A stretch of 46,446 nt of DNA, taken from NCBI GenBank assembly GCA_020436125.1, contig JAGQYK010000003.1:86090-132535 (forward strand), given 5' to 3'. The DNA comes from Cyclobacteriaceae bacterium (GTDB lineage: Bacteria; Bacteroidota; Bacteroidia; Cytophagales; Cyclobacteriaceae). Of the stretch, positions 18,460 to 28,400 are shown one piece after another (the stretch's first letter is position 1; each line of letters opens with the position of its first letter). Under the pieces are notes generated by a model. That model did no database searches. It saw only the letters and a program-made list of their open reading frames with translations, and was not told the DNA's origin. The position numbers and the translations under genes were made by a program.

Positions 18460-18513
18460 CCAGAGATTTGGTTAGGTGGCTGATTCTTGACCTAGTGGCA
18501 GTTAATAATGAAT

Positions 18514-19068
18514 TTATTTATAAGCAATTACACACCTTTGATCTTTAAGGATTTCAGTGGCTTTGCTTACTTCAGTTCTTGATTTTACATCATTCAATTT
18601 TTCCTTGATGCTACTTTCAATTTCGCGCATTTGCATAGCTTCGATGAATCGCTTTACTTCTTCCCTTTCCTCTAATAAAAGGGGAGGTACTGGTGTGGGA
18701 TTGTCATTTTCGTCTTTGGCTACCATAGTGAAGTAAGATGTATTGGTGTGTTTGACAAGACCTAGTTTAACGTTTTCAGCTATTACTCTTATTCCTACTA
18801 CCATTGAAGTTCTACCAACATAGTTTACCGAGGCCAACAGGGATACCAGATCACCTACTTCTACTGGTTGCAGAAATTCAACACCCACAACAGAAACGGT
18901 GACACAGTAATTTCTTGAGTGTTTTGTGGCACAAGCAAAAGCCACTTTATCCATTAACGATAGTAAAATTCCACCATGAATTTTTCCTCCAAAATTGGCA
19001 TACGAAGGGATCATCAATTCTGTGATGGTTGTCTGAGAGTGTTTAACAGGCTTAGCTTGGTTGTCCAT
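18514..19068 (-). CDS. Acyl-CoA thioesterase, hotdog fold
   Basis: From the ATG at 19068 the protein has 184 residues. The hotdog signature GGKIHGGILLSLMDKVAFACA (near 25-45), including the helix that holds the catalytic acid, is clear. VEFLQPVEVGDLVSLLASVNYVGRTSMVVGIRV follows as in acyl-CoA hydrolases of the YciA/BACH type, and the C-terminal 50 residues are a charged helical tail. It hydrolyses acyl-CoA to free acid and CoA. The frame also extends to a TTG at 19089, but that TTG is part of a TAATTTG promoter-like box, so the ATG is preferred. The gene lies 51 bp downstream of the MATE gene's stop. Confidence 0.9.
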   Translation of the reverse strand: MDNQAKPVKHSQTTITELMIPSYANFGGKIHGGILLSLMDKVAFACATKHSRNYCVTVSVVGVEFLQPVEVGDLVSLLASVNYVGRTSMVVGIRVIAENVKLGLVKHTNTSYFTMVAKDENDNPTPVPPLLLEEREEVKRFIEAMQMREIESSIKEKLNDVKSRTEVSKATEILKDQRCVIAYK

Positions 19069-19086
19069 AATCTGATTTATAACCTT

Positions 19087-19093
19087 CAAATTA
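19087..19093 (-). promoter_or_regulatory. Candidate -7 box for the thioesterase gene
   Basis: The minus-strand sequence TAATTTG resembles TAnnTTTG and lies about 18 bp before the ATG at 19068, implying a leader of roughly 12 nt. It also argues against the TTG start at 19089. The same heptamer precedes the TetA-like gene at 38939. Confidence 0.35.
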
Positions 19094-19119
19094 TGTAAAA
19101 CCCTGAAAGATTGAAAGGG

Positions 19120-20475
19120 CTAAGGTGTCTGGTTAGAGGATAGTTTGCGTAATAGCAATCGAAACCGAATAAACATGGCTATGGCGGTGAGTGTAAGACC
19201 AATAAGCAGTCCATACCAAATTCCTTTGCTCCCATACCCAGCTTGAAAACCGAGATAATAACCAAGTGGCAAACCAATAATCCAATAAGCAACAAAGATG
19301 AGCACAGTGGGTATTTTGACATCTTGAAGTCCTCGTAAGGCTCCGGTACAAACTACCTGAGCGCCATCCGACAATTGGAAGAATCCTGCAATTACAATTA
19401 GGGGAGAGGCGATAGCAATTACATCTAGGTTGTCAATATAAATAGTAGGTAGAAAATTTCTGCCCACAATAAAAATGATTGCCCAGAGCGTCATAAAGGC
19501 AAGGGCAATGAGTATTAGTGTATAGGCTACATCTTTTAGTTTTTCAAAATTCCTTTTTCCCAATTCATGACTTACCCTGATGGTAGCTGCAGAAGCAAGT
19601 CCTGATGTAGTCATGTAGCTGATGGTAGCGAGATTGATAGCAATCTGATGCGCAGCAAGACTATTAGTGCCCAACCAGCCCATCATGATAGCTGAAAAAT
19701 CAAAAGCAGCAACCTCAAAGATGAATTGCATCCCTGCCGGTATACCAATATTCAATAAACGCTTGAAGAGTTTTTTGGAGTAATTTCCGATAGCCATACC
19801 CGCCCGATAAATACTGAATCGCTTCGCGAAATAGATGTATCCGGCAATCACCATCATCATCACTATTCTAGAGATTAAAGAGCCCCATCCTGCTCCGTTT
19901 AGGCCTAAAGCAGGTAAACCAGCATGTCCGTAAATCAGGACATAATTGAGGAGGACATTCAGTACCACACTACCTAACATAATGATCATGGCGATGCGTG
20001 TGTTTGACAATCCTTCTATGAATTGACGAAAAGATTGAAAGATTAAAACGGGCATTAAGGAAAATGCGAGAATGGATAAATAGGGTGTAGCCAACTGCAC
20101 AACATCCTCAGGTTGACCAATTTGATAAAGTAGCGGACGACATAGAAGAACGACACCTATTAATATTAAACCATTAATGAGTGCGATCATTAAACCATGC
20201 CTTAGCGTGTCGTTAATTTTTGTGGTATCATTTTCACCATGGGCTGTAGCTACCAGGGGAGTGATGGCATAAGAAACACCAATACCAAACAACATCAATA
20301 AATTAAAAATGACATTGGCTAGTGATGCGGCTGCCAATGAAGTGGCGCCTACGTGCCCTACCATGATACTGTCCGTTACACCCACCATTACGTGGCTTAA
20401 CTGACTTAGCATTACAGGGTAGGCCAATTGCCAACTTTGCTTAGCGTGTGGGCGATATCTGGCTAATGAAATCAA
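19120..20475 (-). CDS. MATE-family multidrug/cation antiporter
   Basis: The protein has 451 residues with twelve hydrophobic spans arranged as two homologous halves. The first begins with QLAYPVMLSQLSHVMVGVTDSIMVGHVG (about 15-42), which is the MATE N-terminal signature. The second half has the matching GIPAGMQFIFEVAAF block near 243-257. MATE proteins expel drugs, dyes or metabolites using Na+ or H+ gradients across the inner membrane. The start codon overlaps the stop of the NUDIX gene by 4 bp (ATGA), indicating coupled translation. Substrate is unknown. Confidence 0.95.
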   Translation of the reverse strand: MISLARYRPHAKQSWQLAYPVMLSQLSHVMVGVTDSIMVGHVGATSLAAASLANVIFNLLMLFGIGVSYAITPLVATAHGENDTTKINDTLRHGLMIALINGLILIGVVLLCRPLLYQIGQPEDVVQLATPYLSILAFSLMPVLIFQSFRQFIEGLSNTRIAMIIMLGSVVLNVLLNYVLIYGHAGLPALGLNGAGWGSLISRIVMMMVIAGYIYFAKRFSIYRAGMAIGNYSKKLFKRLLNIGIPAGMQFIFEVAAFDFSAIMMGWLGTNSLAAHQIAINLATISYMTTSGLASAATIRVSHELGKRNFEKLKDVAYTLILIALAFMTLWAIIFIVGRNFLPTIYIDNLDVIAIASPLIVIAGFFQLSDGAQVVCTGALRGLQDVKIPTVLIFVAYWIIGLPLGYYLGFQAGYGSKGIWYGLLIGLTLTAIAMFIRFRLLLRKLSSNQTP

Positions 20476-21026
20476 AATCTTTTTAGTCTGGCAAGTTTCA
20501 ATATGCCTATCACACTTAAGCTATCTGTGATCTCGCCATTCTCTACCATTTGTAATACTTTTTCAAATGGTAGTTTTTTTACAATAAGATCTGCTTCTGT
20601 TTCTTCCAGGTTTGAGGGTCCTTCCATTAGCCCTTCTGCTAAAAACACATAGCCGATTTCATCGGATACAGAGTTAGAGAGATAAGCTGTGGCTATTTCA
20701 GTCCAATGCGTTGCGACCAAGCCAGTTTCCTCTTTTAATTCCCGTTGAGCTGATGCTAAAGTATCAATATCAAGAGGCCCACCGCCTTCAGGTATTTCCC
20801 ATGACCATTGGTCGAGGGTGTAGCGATACTGGCCCACGATCCACGTATTGTTGTTTTCATCCATAGGAATAATTCCAATGGCCTTATTTTTAAAATGAAC
20901 TTTCCCGTAGATCCCGTTTCCGCCAGAAGGATTAATGACTTGATGCTCATCGAGTTTGATCCAGGGGTTTTCATATACCTCTTTAATTGAAAGAGTCTTC
21001 CAATTATTTTTTTTACTTGAATCCAT
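20472..21026 (-). CDS. NUDIX hydrolase (ADP-sugar pyrophosphatase-like)
   Basis: The protein has 184 residues with the NUDIX box in PEGGGPLDID through RELKEETGL (about 96-120): REL-x-EE-x-G is intact with its metal-binding glutamates, while the first conserved Glu of the box is replaced. The family cleaves nucleoside diphosphates linked to another group; the sequence around it (QYRYTLDQWSWEIPEGG) resembles ADP-ribose or ADP-sugar pyrophosphatases. It is the first gene of a two-gene unit with the MATE transporter and has a TAnnTTTG box 18 bp upstream. The divergent rnhB start is 56 bp away. Confidence 0.9.
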   Translation of the reverse strand: MDSSKKNNWKTLSIKEVYENPWIKLDEHQVINPSGGNGIYGKVHFKNKAIGIIPMDENNNTWIVGQYRYTLDQWSWEIPEGGGPLDIDTLASAQRELKEETGLVATHWTEIATAYLSNSVSDEIGYVFLAEGLMEGPSNLEETEADLIVKKLPFEKVLQMVENGEITDSLSVIGILKLARLKRF

Positions 21027-21044
21027 CTCAGAATGATTATATCA

Positions 21045-21052
21045 CAAAACTA
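21045..21052 (-). promoter_or_regulatory. Candidate -7 box for the NUDIX-MATE unit
   Basis: Minus-strand TAGTTTTG matches TAnnTTTG exactly and ends 18 bp before the NUDIX ATG. It is identical to the box before gcvT (12293-12300). The gap is shared with the divergent rnhB gene. Confidence 0.4.
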
Positions 21053-21082
21053 TTCTTTTTATGAGAATAAGTATCTTGCCAT

Positions 21083-21682
21083 GTGCTTAAGTCTTCCCAT
21101 ACGATTGATTTAGTAGAAGCAGGATGCGATGAGGTAGGTCGTGGCTGCCTTGCTGGGCCGGTAGTAGCAGCAGCGGTGATACTTCCAAAGAACTATGCCC
21201 ACGAAATTCTTAATGACTCGAAGCAGTTGAATAAGGAAGAGCGGCAGATACTAACGCGGGAGATTCAGCGTGATGCCATAAGTTGGGGAATAGCCGAGGT
21301 GAGTAATGAGGAAATAGATAAGATCAATATTTTGAATGCATCCTTTAAGGCCATGCATCTGGCATTGGATAAATTAACCCAAAAGCCTGACTTGCTTTTA
21401 ATTGATGGTAATCGATTCCAACCTTATGGTGATTTAAAGTTTGAGTGCGTTATTAAAGGTGATGCCACCTACTTAAGCATAGCAGCAGCATCAGTATTGG
21501 CCAAGACTTACCGTGATGAATTGATGGCGAAGCTTTCTGAAGAATACCCTGGTTATGCATGGGAAAGTAATGTGGGGTATCCTACTGAGGAGCACCGGAA
21601 TGGCATTAGAAGTTTGGGGATTACCCCTTATCATAGAAGATCATTTCAATTACTTCCATCACAGTTAGAGTTATTTACCTGA
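21083..21682 (+). CDS. rnhB: Ribonuclease HII
   Basis: The 199-residue protein begins with VEAGCDEVGRGCLAGPVVAAAV, containing the catalytic DEVGRG motif (Asp16, Glu17). LLIDGN gives a further active-site aspartate, and SIAAASVLAKTYRDELM gives the next conserved block. It removes ribonucleotides and RNA primers from DNA:RNA duplexes. The start is a GTG; a stop codon lies five codons upstream in frame and no ATG precedes the catalytic motif, so no other start is possible. A TATCTTG box at 21072-21078 is so close to the GTG that a nearly leaderless mRNA would result if it were used. The next gene follows after 12 bp. Confidence 0.95.
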   Translation: MLKSSHTIDLVEAGCDEVGRGCLAGPVVAAAVILPKNYAHEILNDSKQLNKEERQILTREIQRDAISWGIAEVSNEEIDKINILNASFKAMHLALDKLTQKPDLLLIDGNRFQPYGDLKFECVIKGDATYLSIAAASVLAKTYRDELMAKLSEEYPGYAWESNVGYPTEEHRNGIRSLGITPYHRRSFQLLPSQLELFT

Positions 21683-21694
21683 TCAAATAGTTGT

Positions 21695-22456
21695 ATGTGT
21701 CTAATTTTCATTTCGGTCAACGATCATCCAAAGTACAAACTGATAGTAGCTGCCAATCGTGATGAGTTTTATCAACGTAAAACAGCTGCTGTGTCCGAAT
21801 GGCATGATCATCCTGGTGTAATTGGCGGAAGAGATATGGAAGCACAAGGCACATGGATGGCTATGACGAAAGGAGGTAAAATTGGTATGGTAACTAATTA
21901 TCGTGACCTGAAAAATATAAACCCCAGCGCACCAACAAGAGGACAGTTGGTAACGGACTTTCTATTTAATGACTATGATGCTGAGTCCTACTTAAAAGAG
22001 ATACACTTAAAGGCTTCTCAGTATAATGGTTTTAATCTGGTAATTGGATCTTTGGATGAGTTATATTATTACTCAAATTATCAATCTAAGATTGTAAAAT
22101 TGAATAAAGGTTTTTATGGATTAAGCAATCACTTGCTGGATACGCCATGGCCAAAAGTGAAACGAGGCAAGGAGAAGATGAAGTCAGTTCTTTCCCAATC
22201 AGACCCTCGGCCTAGTGCTCTTTTTGAAGTGCTAACAGATGAAAAGATTGCGCCAGACGATCAACTCCCCAGTACCGGACTGGATATAGAAAGGGAAAGA
22301 GCGTTGTCTGCCATGTTTATCAAGTCACCCAATTATGGATCTCGCTGTTCTACCGTAGTGTTGGTCGACAATGACAATAATGTATCATACATCGAACGTG
22401 TGTATGACCTCGAGACATTCGACCATACGGAAAAAGAGTTCGATTGGAAGATATAA
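21695..22456 (+). CDS. NRDE-family (TANGO2-like) protein
   Basis: The 253-residue protein opens with MCLIFISVNDHPKYKLIVAANRDEF, where Cys2 and the NRDE tetrad are diagnostic. WHDHPGVIGGRDMEAQGTWMA is the next family block. The N-terminal cysteine is consistent with an Ntn-hydrolase-like fold. The eukaryotic homologue TANGO2 is tied to Golgi organisation and haem or lipid handling, while the bacterial role is unsettled. It is transcribed with rnhB (12-bp gap) and ends 2 bp before the stop of the convergent T9SS gene. Confidence 0.85.
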   Translation: MCLIFISVNDHPKYKLIVAANRDEFYQRKTAAVSEWHDHPGVIGGRDMEAQGTWMAMTKGGKIGMVTNYRDLKNINPSAPTRGQLVTDFLFNDYDAESYLKEIHLKASQYNGFNLVIGSLDELYYYSNYQSKIVKLNKGFYGLSNHLLDTPWPKVKRGKEKMKSVLSQSDPRPSALFEVLTDEKIAPDDQLPSTGLDIERERALSAMFIKSPNYGSRCSTVVLVDNDNNVSYIERVYDLETFDHTEKEFDWKI

Positions 22457-22458
22457 TG

Positions 22459-25400
22459 TTATTCTATAACTAAACGCGAAAAACTTCCATTAGTACTTTT
22501 GATAGTATAGACACCTGAAGGAAGACCTCTAGTATCTAATTCATTACTATTCTCAACCATCAATACCATTTGTCCCATGCTGTTAAACAGTGCAAAAGAG
22601 CCTCGGTAGTTTAGCGTTGCTGTTGTTGATCTTGCAATTGGATTTGGATAAACAACTATTTGTGCGGGAGCGCTAAGGTCTACTCTGGCAATTTCAGAAA
22701 ATGATATGGTGCCGTCAAAGTCGGTTTGCTTGAGTCGATAATAAGAGATACCATCAGTTGGATATTCATCAAGATATCGATAGTTCTTTCTTGCCAAAGT
22801 TGTTCCTGCTCCCTTCACTGTTCCAATTTCTTCGAACTCAGTTCCAGTTGTTGATCGTTCTACAGTGAAGTAATCGTTGTTGAGCTCAGATAAAGTTGTC
22901 CAATTCAATTCAATACTATTACCCAATGGTGTAGCAACGAATTCTAATAACTCGATCGGTAACGGATTTGCAGACGATGTAGATGCCAGCGTAAATGGAC
23001 TGAAAGCTGTTACGACTCCTGACGAGAGAATTGTGCCTGTAGCTGCATTTCCAGTTGTGCCACCATTCCCATGATTCACCCATGACGAGCCATTCCATCT
23101 TGTCACTCGTAGTGTGGAGGGATCACCAATGTAGGTGCCTGTACAATCTGCAGAGTTCCAGCTTAGCGTAACGCTCACATTCGAACCTCCTACAGCTGGA
23201 GTTCTATCCAGTGTCCAAAATTCACACGAGCTTACGGAGTAAAAAGAAGGATCGTAAGTTGAGGCATCACCAAAAGCCTGTGGGGTGTGAAAGTACTCGG
23301 CAATAAAGGTATGGCTGGTATTAGATGGTGCAGATATGGCAATGGTTCTAAAAATACCATTGTCACCTGTCGGAAAAGTAAACGCATCATTACCAACTTT
23401 TGCAACAGGGCCATCGATATGACTTGTGTTTGATCCTCCGGTTGATGTGGCGTTGTCAGCAAAACTAAGAATGTTGATCGCATCGCTATTGAGTATCCCT
23501 GATGTAAAGGTAGCGCCAAGGGTAACTGATGCACTGGTATTGAGCGTTACTGTATTTGATGCTTTATTCATTTGCAATCTCCTGAAGATAGGAACTGCAG
23601 CTCCACTTCTGTTAATTGTCTGTGCATTACTACCAGTAAACACAACTGTTCCATTATTAGCTGCAAAAGTGATTGGTGATGCTCCATTGACAGTAACATT
23701 ACCCCGGAAGTCACTAGGTTGATTATAAGCAGGCTGTATGTTTCCTGCAATCTGATTAAAGGTGACGTTACCAACGAAATTATCCGATGCATTGTTGGCT
23801 AGTCTAAAAGTACCTGCAGCACTATTAACAAAAGTCGTAACTCCATTAAATGTATTGCCTCCATAATTTGAGTCGGTATTATTATCTGTTTTAGTAAACG
23901 AAGCGGCTCCATTAAATACAGAATTTTGCAAAAATATTCTAGGGGCAACAACGGTAAGTGCACCATTCCATGTGGTGGTGTTATTCAATCGAAAAGTAGC
24001 ATTTCCTGTTAATGAAATATTCTGTGCTGTTGCTCCTGTCTGAGTAAATCTTTCTAATCTTAATTCACCATTGTTAAAACCAGTTCCGCCTACACTTATT
24101 GTTCTTGTATTAGCGAGGGTGGAAGATCCTGAAGAATTTTCTGAAAAATAGATTCCAGTGCCATTGGTACTATTTACAGTGATGTTGCCATTAAATGAGG
24201 TGATGCCATTGTATGCTGGCCTAATGTAAGATGTTCCTGTGTTGGTAAAGATAACATTGCCATTGTACGTGCTGCCAGAATTTAATTCAAGGAGAATATC
24301 GGCACTTCCTGAATTGGTAATGGTGGTTGATCCGTTAAAGGTATTGTTTCCGTTCGTCCTTAAAACTCCTGCTCCACTATTGGTGATATTGGTTGTGGAG
24401 GCAAAGACGTTATTGCCACTACCTTGATTGGATCCAGCGCCTGTCTTTTGCAAGGTAGCAGTTCCGTTGTAGGTAGCTCCATCAAGATATAATTGAGGAG
24501 CACTAAAATTAACATTTCCATTGAAGGTGGTGGATGGGCCAACTCTTAACACAGCAACACCTGTAAGTGCAAGATTTTGTGCGGAGCCTCCCAATTGAGT
24601 GAAACGGTGCAGTCTTAAATCTCCATCTGAGAACCCGGTACCACCCACACTTATTGTTCTTCCAGCGGCTAGTGTTGATGTGCCATTTGCACTTGAACTA
24701 AAATAAATGCCACCACCGAAAGTAGAGTTGATAATAATATTTCCATTGAACACTGTACCAGGCGTATTATCGGCCATGCGAATAGTGGAAGATCCTGTAT
24801 TAGTCAGAGTGAGGTCACCATTAAATGTATCCAAAACGGATAAGCCGCTTCTTATCCACCCTGTACCTGAGTTGGCAATGGTTGTTGGGCCATTAAAAAT
24901 ATTACCACCACTGCTATCATCGTTTGTCGCTCCTGTTTTTTCTAAATAGGATGTGCCATTATAGGTGGCTCCGTCAAGGGCTATTTCTGGGGCGCGAAAA
25001 TCTAAATTACCATTGAACTGAGAGACGGGTCCGATGCGTAGCAATGCTGTTCCCGTTAACAGCAATGTTTGAGGTGCGGTTCCGATTTGTGTAAATCTTC
25101 TTAACCTTAATTCTCCACTGCTATAACCCAATCCACCTACTAAAAGTGATGCACCATTAGCCAGGGTTGCATCACCGTTATTGGTAGCTGCAAAATAAAT
25201 CCCGCTACTCCCCAGTGTTGAGTTGAAAGTTATATCACCATTGAATTGATTGCCAGAAGTGTTGTAGGCAAGGTGTATCACGTTGGAGCCTGTATTTGAT
25301 ACAGTAAGGTTTCCATTGAAAATATCTGGAGAGGTGTTAGCGGTCATTAAGTAGCCACTACCTGAATTCGTTATTGAAGTGGTACTATTAAAAATATTCC

Positions 25401-28400
25401 CTCCACTTCCTGCGTCACTATTGGCCCCATTCTTCTCCAAGGTAGCGGTTCCGTTAAATGTTGTTCCGTTGAGCAATAGCCTCGGTGCAGTGAAATTGAC
25501 ATTACCTCCAAAAGTTGATGCTGGGCCAAGTGTTAATGTTGCAATTCCTGTTAGGTTTAATGTTTGTGGTGTAGCACCTACCTGAGTAAACCGATGAAGC
25601 CTTACATCTCCACTAATCACTCCAAAACCACCTACACTAATGGTGCGGGTAGCCGCAAGTGTAGCAGTGCCATTACCACTATTACAAAAATAGATTCCTC
25701 CCCCAAAAGTAGAGTTGAGCTCAATGTTTCCATTGAATTGATTTCCTGCTGAATTATTGGCTAAACGTATGGTAGAAGCACCAGAGTTGACCACGGCAAG
25801 GGTACTGTTAAAAATATCAGGATTTGTATTCCCAGTTAGTAAATAGGAATCTCCGGAATTGGTAAGAATTGTAACACCATTAAATATATTTCCTCCTATA
25901 CCATCATCATTGGTTGTACCAGTCTTTTCAAGTTGAGCAGCTCCGTTAAATGTAGTGCCGTTCAGTAGTAATCTGGGGGATGTGAAAGTGACGTCACCCT
26001 CGAATGTTGTAGTTGGTCCTAATTGTAGTAAGGCAGCTCCAGTAAGTGTTAGGTTTTGTGGAGTTCCGCCAACAGCCTGAGTCATCCTTTGAAGTCTAAG
26101 CTGACCTGTGTTAAACCCAGACCCGCCTATTGATAGCACTGAAGCTGCGCCTAAAGTAGAGGACCCTCCTCCTGCATTGCTAAACAAAATACCGTTGGCA
26201 CTTCCAGTGTTATTAAATGTAATGTTATTGTTGAATTGATTTCCTGCTGAATTATGGGCAAGATAAAGCCAATCACTACCTGAGTTGGTAATTGTAAGGG
26301 GGCTGTTGAATATGTCAGGGTTGGTATTTCCGAGTAGGAGGTATCCACTTCCTGAGTTTACAAGAGTAGTTCCGGGGCCATTAAAAATATTTGCTCCGGT
26401 GCTATTATTGTTAGTAGCGCCATTTTTTTCCAGATAAGTCAACCCGTTATAGGTGCAGCCATTGAGTTCTAATTGTGGGGCAATAAATGAAACTGTTCCG
26501 TTGAATGTTGATCCATTTCCAATGCGTAGCCTTGCCGTTCCAGTTAGTGTAAGTATCTGGGCAGTTGTTCCAATTTGGGTGAATTGATCAAGGATTAAGT
26601 TGCCTGAAGAAAATCCAGACCCTCCAATAGTAATGGTTTTGGTATCAGCAAGTGTTGCTGTACCCACATTTTCACAAAAGTAAATGCCATTCCCGTTGGT
26701 GCTATTGACAACTATGTTTCCGTTAAAAGCAGTTGCCCCACCATAAGCAACTCGAATATTTGATGTTCCATTGTTAGTAAGGGTAACATCGCCATTGTAA
26801 GTGCTGCCTGAATTGAGTTCCAGTAGAATATCTGAGTTAGCGTTATTGGTTATAGTGGTTGTTCCATTAAAAGTATTTCCTCCATTGGTTCTTAATACAC
26901 CAGTGCCATTGTTGACGATTGTAGTGGTACTTGCAAATGTGTTATTACCTGAACCAGTATCTCCAGTAGACCCATTTTTTTCTAAGTAGGCTGTTCCATT
27001 AAATGTAGCTCCATTGAGATATAGGCTAGGTGCGCTAAAACTAACATCTCCGCCAAATGTTGAGCCGGGACCTATTCTCAAAGAGGAGCTAGACGGAGAG
27101 AGATTTAACACCATTGCGGTGGTTCCTAATTGGGTGAGTCCTTCAATATAAAGATCACCTGCTATAAATCCGGAACCTCCAATATTAATGGTGCTACCGG
27201 CACTCATTGTAGAACTTCCACCACCAGCATCACTAAATCTGATACCTGAACCAGATGTTGAGTTGAGAGTTACATCGCCATTAAACTGATTTCCTGCTGA
27301 ATTGTAAGCAAGTTGGATAAGTGAGCTTCCTGTATTGTTTACGGTGAGGTTGGAATTAAATATATCGGGGTTTGTGCTACCCGTTCTTAACTCTCCTGAA
27401 CCGGAGTTGGTAAGTAATGTGACTCCATTGAATGTATTGCCACCAGTACCCGCATCATTTGTAGCGCCAGTTTTTTCAATATCAGCAACGGATTGGAACA
27501 CGCATCCATTTAAATACACCTGCGGGGCTTTAAAAGTAGCTGCTCCATCAAACTCAGTGTCTGGACCTATTCTTAAGTCTGAATTGCCGGTAAGGGTTAT
27601 GTTATTTGCACTAGCCCCAACTTGATTAAATCTATAAAGATCTAGCGATCCACTTGAGTATCCGCTGCCAATAGATATAGATCCGTTTAAGGTTGAAGTT
27701 GCTGATGAACTTGCATTGAAGGTAATGCCTGAGGTATTTGCATTGGAGACAACTATGTTGGCATTATAAGTTGAGGTACCATTTTGTCCCATTGTTATTG
27801 CCGTTGAAGCATCCGTATTGGTCATATTGATAGTGACCAAGCCGGCATAAGTAGCTGACGAGCCATTGCCATTAAGGAATCGATGGTCACTTCGAATTGC
27901 ACCGCCACAATTGATGGTCACATTCCCACCAAACGAAATATGGGTATCTGACCCTTCAGCAACAAGATAGGACCAGTTGTCCCCAGCACCTGATTTACTA
28001 CTATTAAGAATTGCGTCCGAAGCAAACGTTGTTGTTTGTGCACTATGGTTGTGCCCAAAATAAATTCTATGACTACCTGTGTTATTGAATGTCGTTAGTG
28101 CATTGAATTGATCACTGTTTCCATTGCCAGTCATAAGGTATCCGCTACCACTGTTGGTAATGGTAGTAACCCCATTGAAAATATTACCGCCAGTTCCCGC
28201 ATCATCGCTTGCTCCAGTTTTTTGTAGGTTTGCAGTGCCAGCTACACTAAACCCATTTAAAAATAGACGTGGTGATGAAAAAACAACATTACCGCCAAAC
28301 TGACTGGAAGGACCTATTGTTAAATTTGCAGTACCGGTAAGCGTATTAAGTGTTTGTGTAGTGGCGCCAGTTTGAGTAAATCTGTATAAGCCAAGGGTAC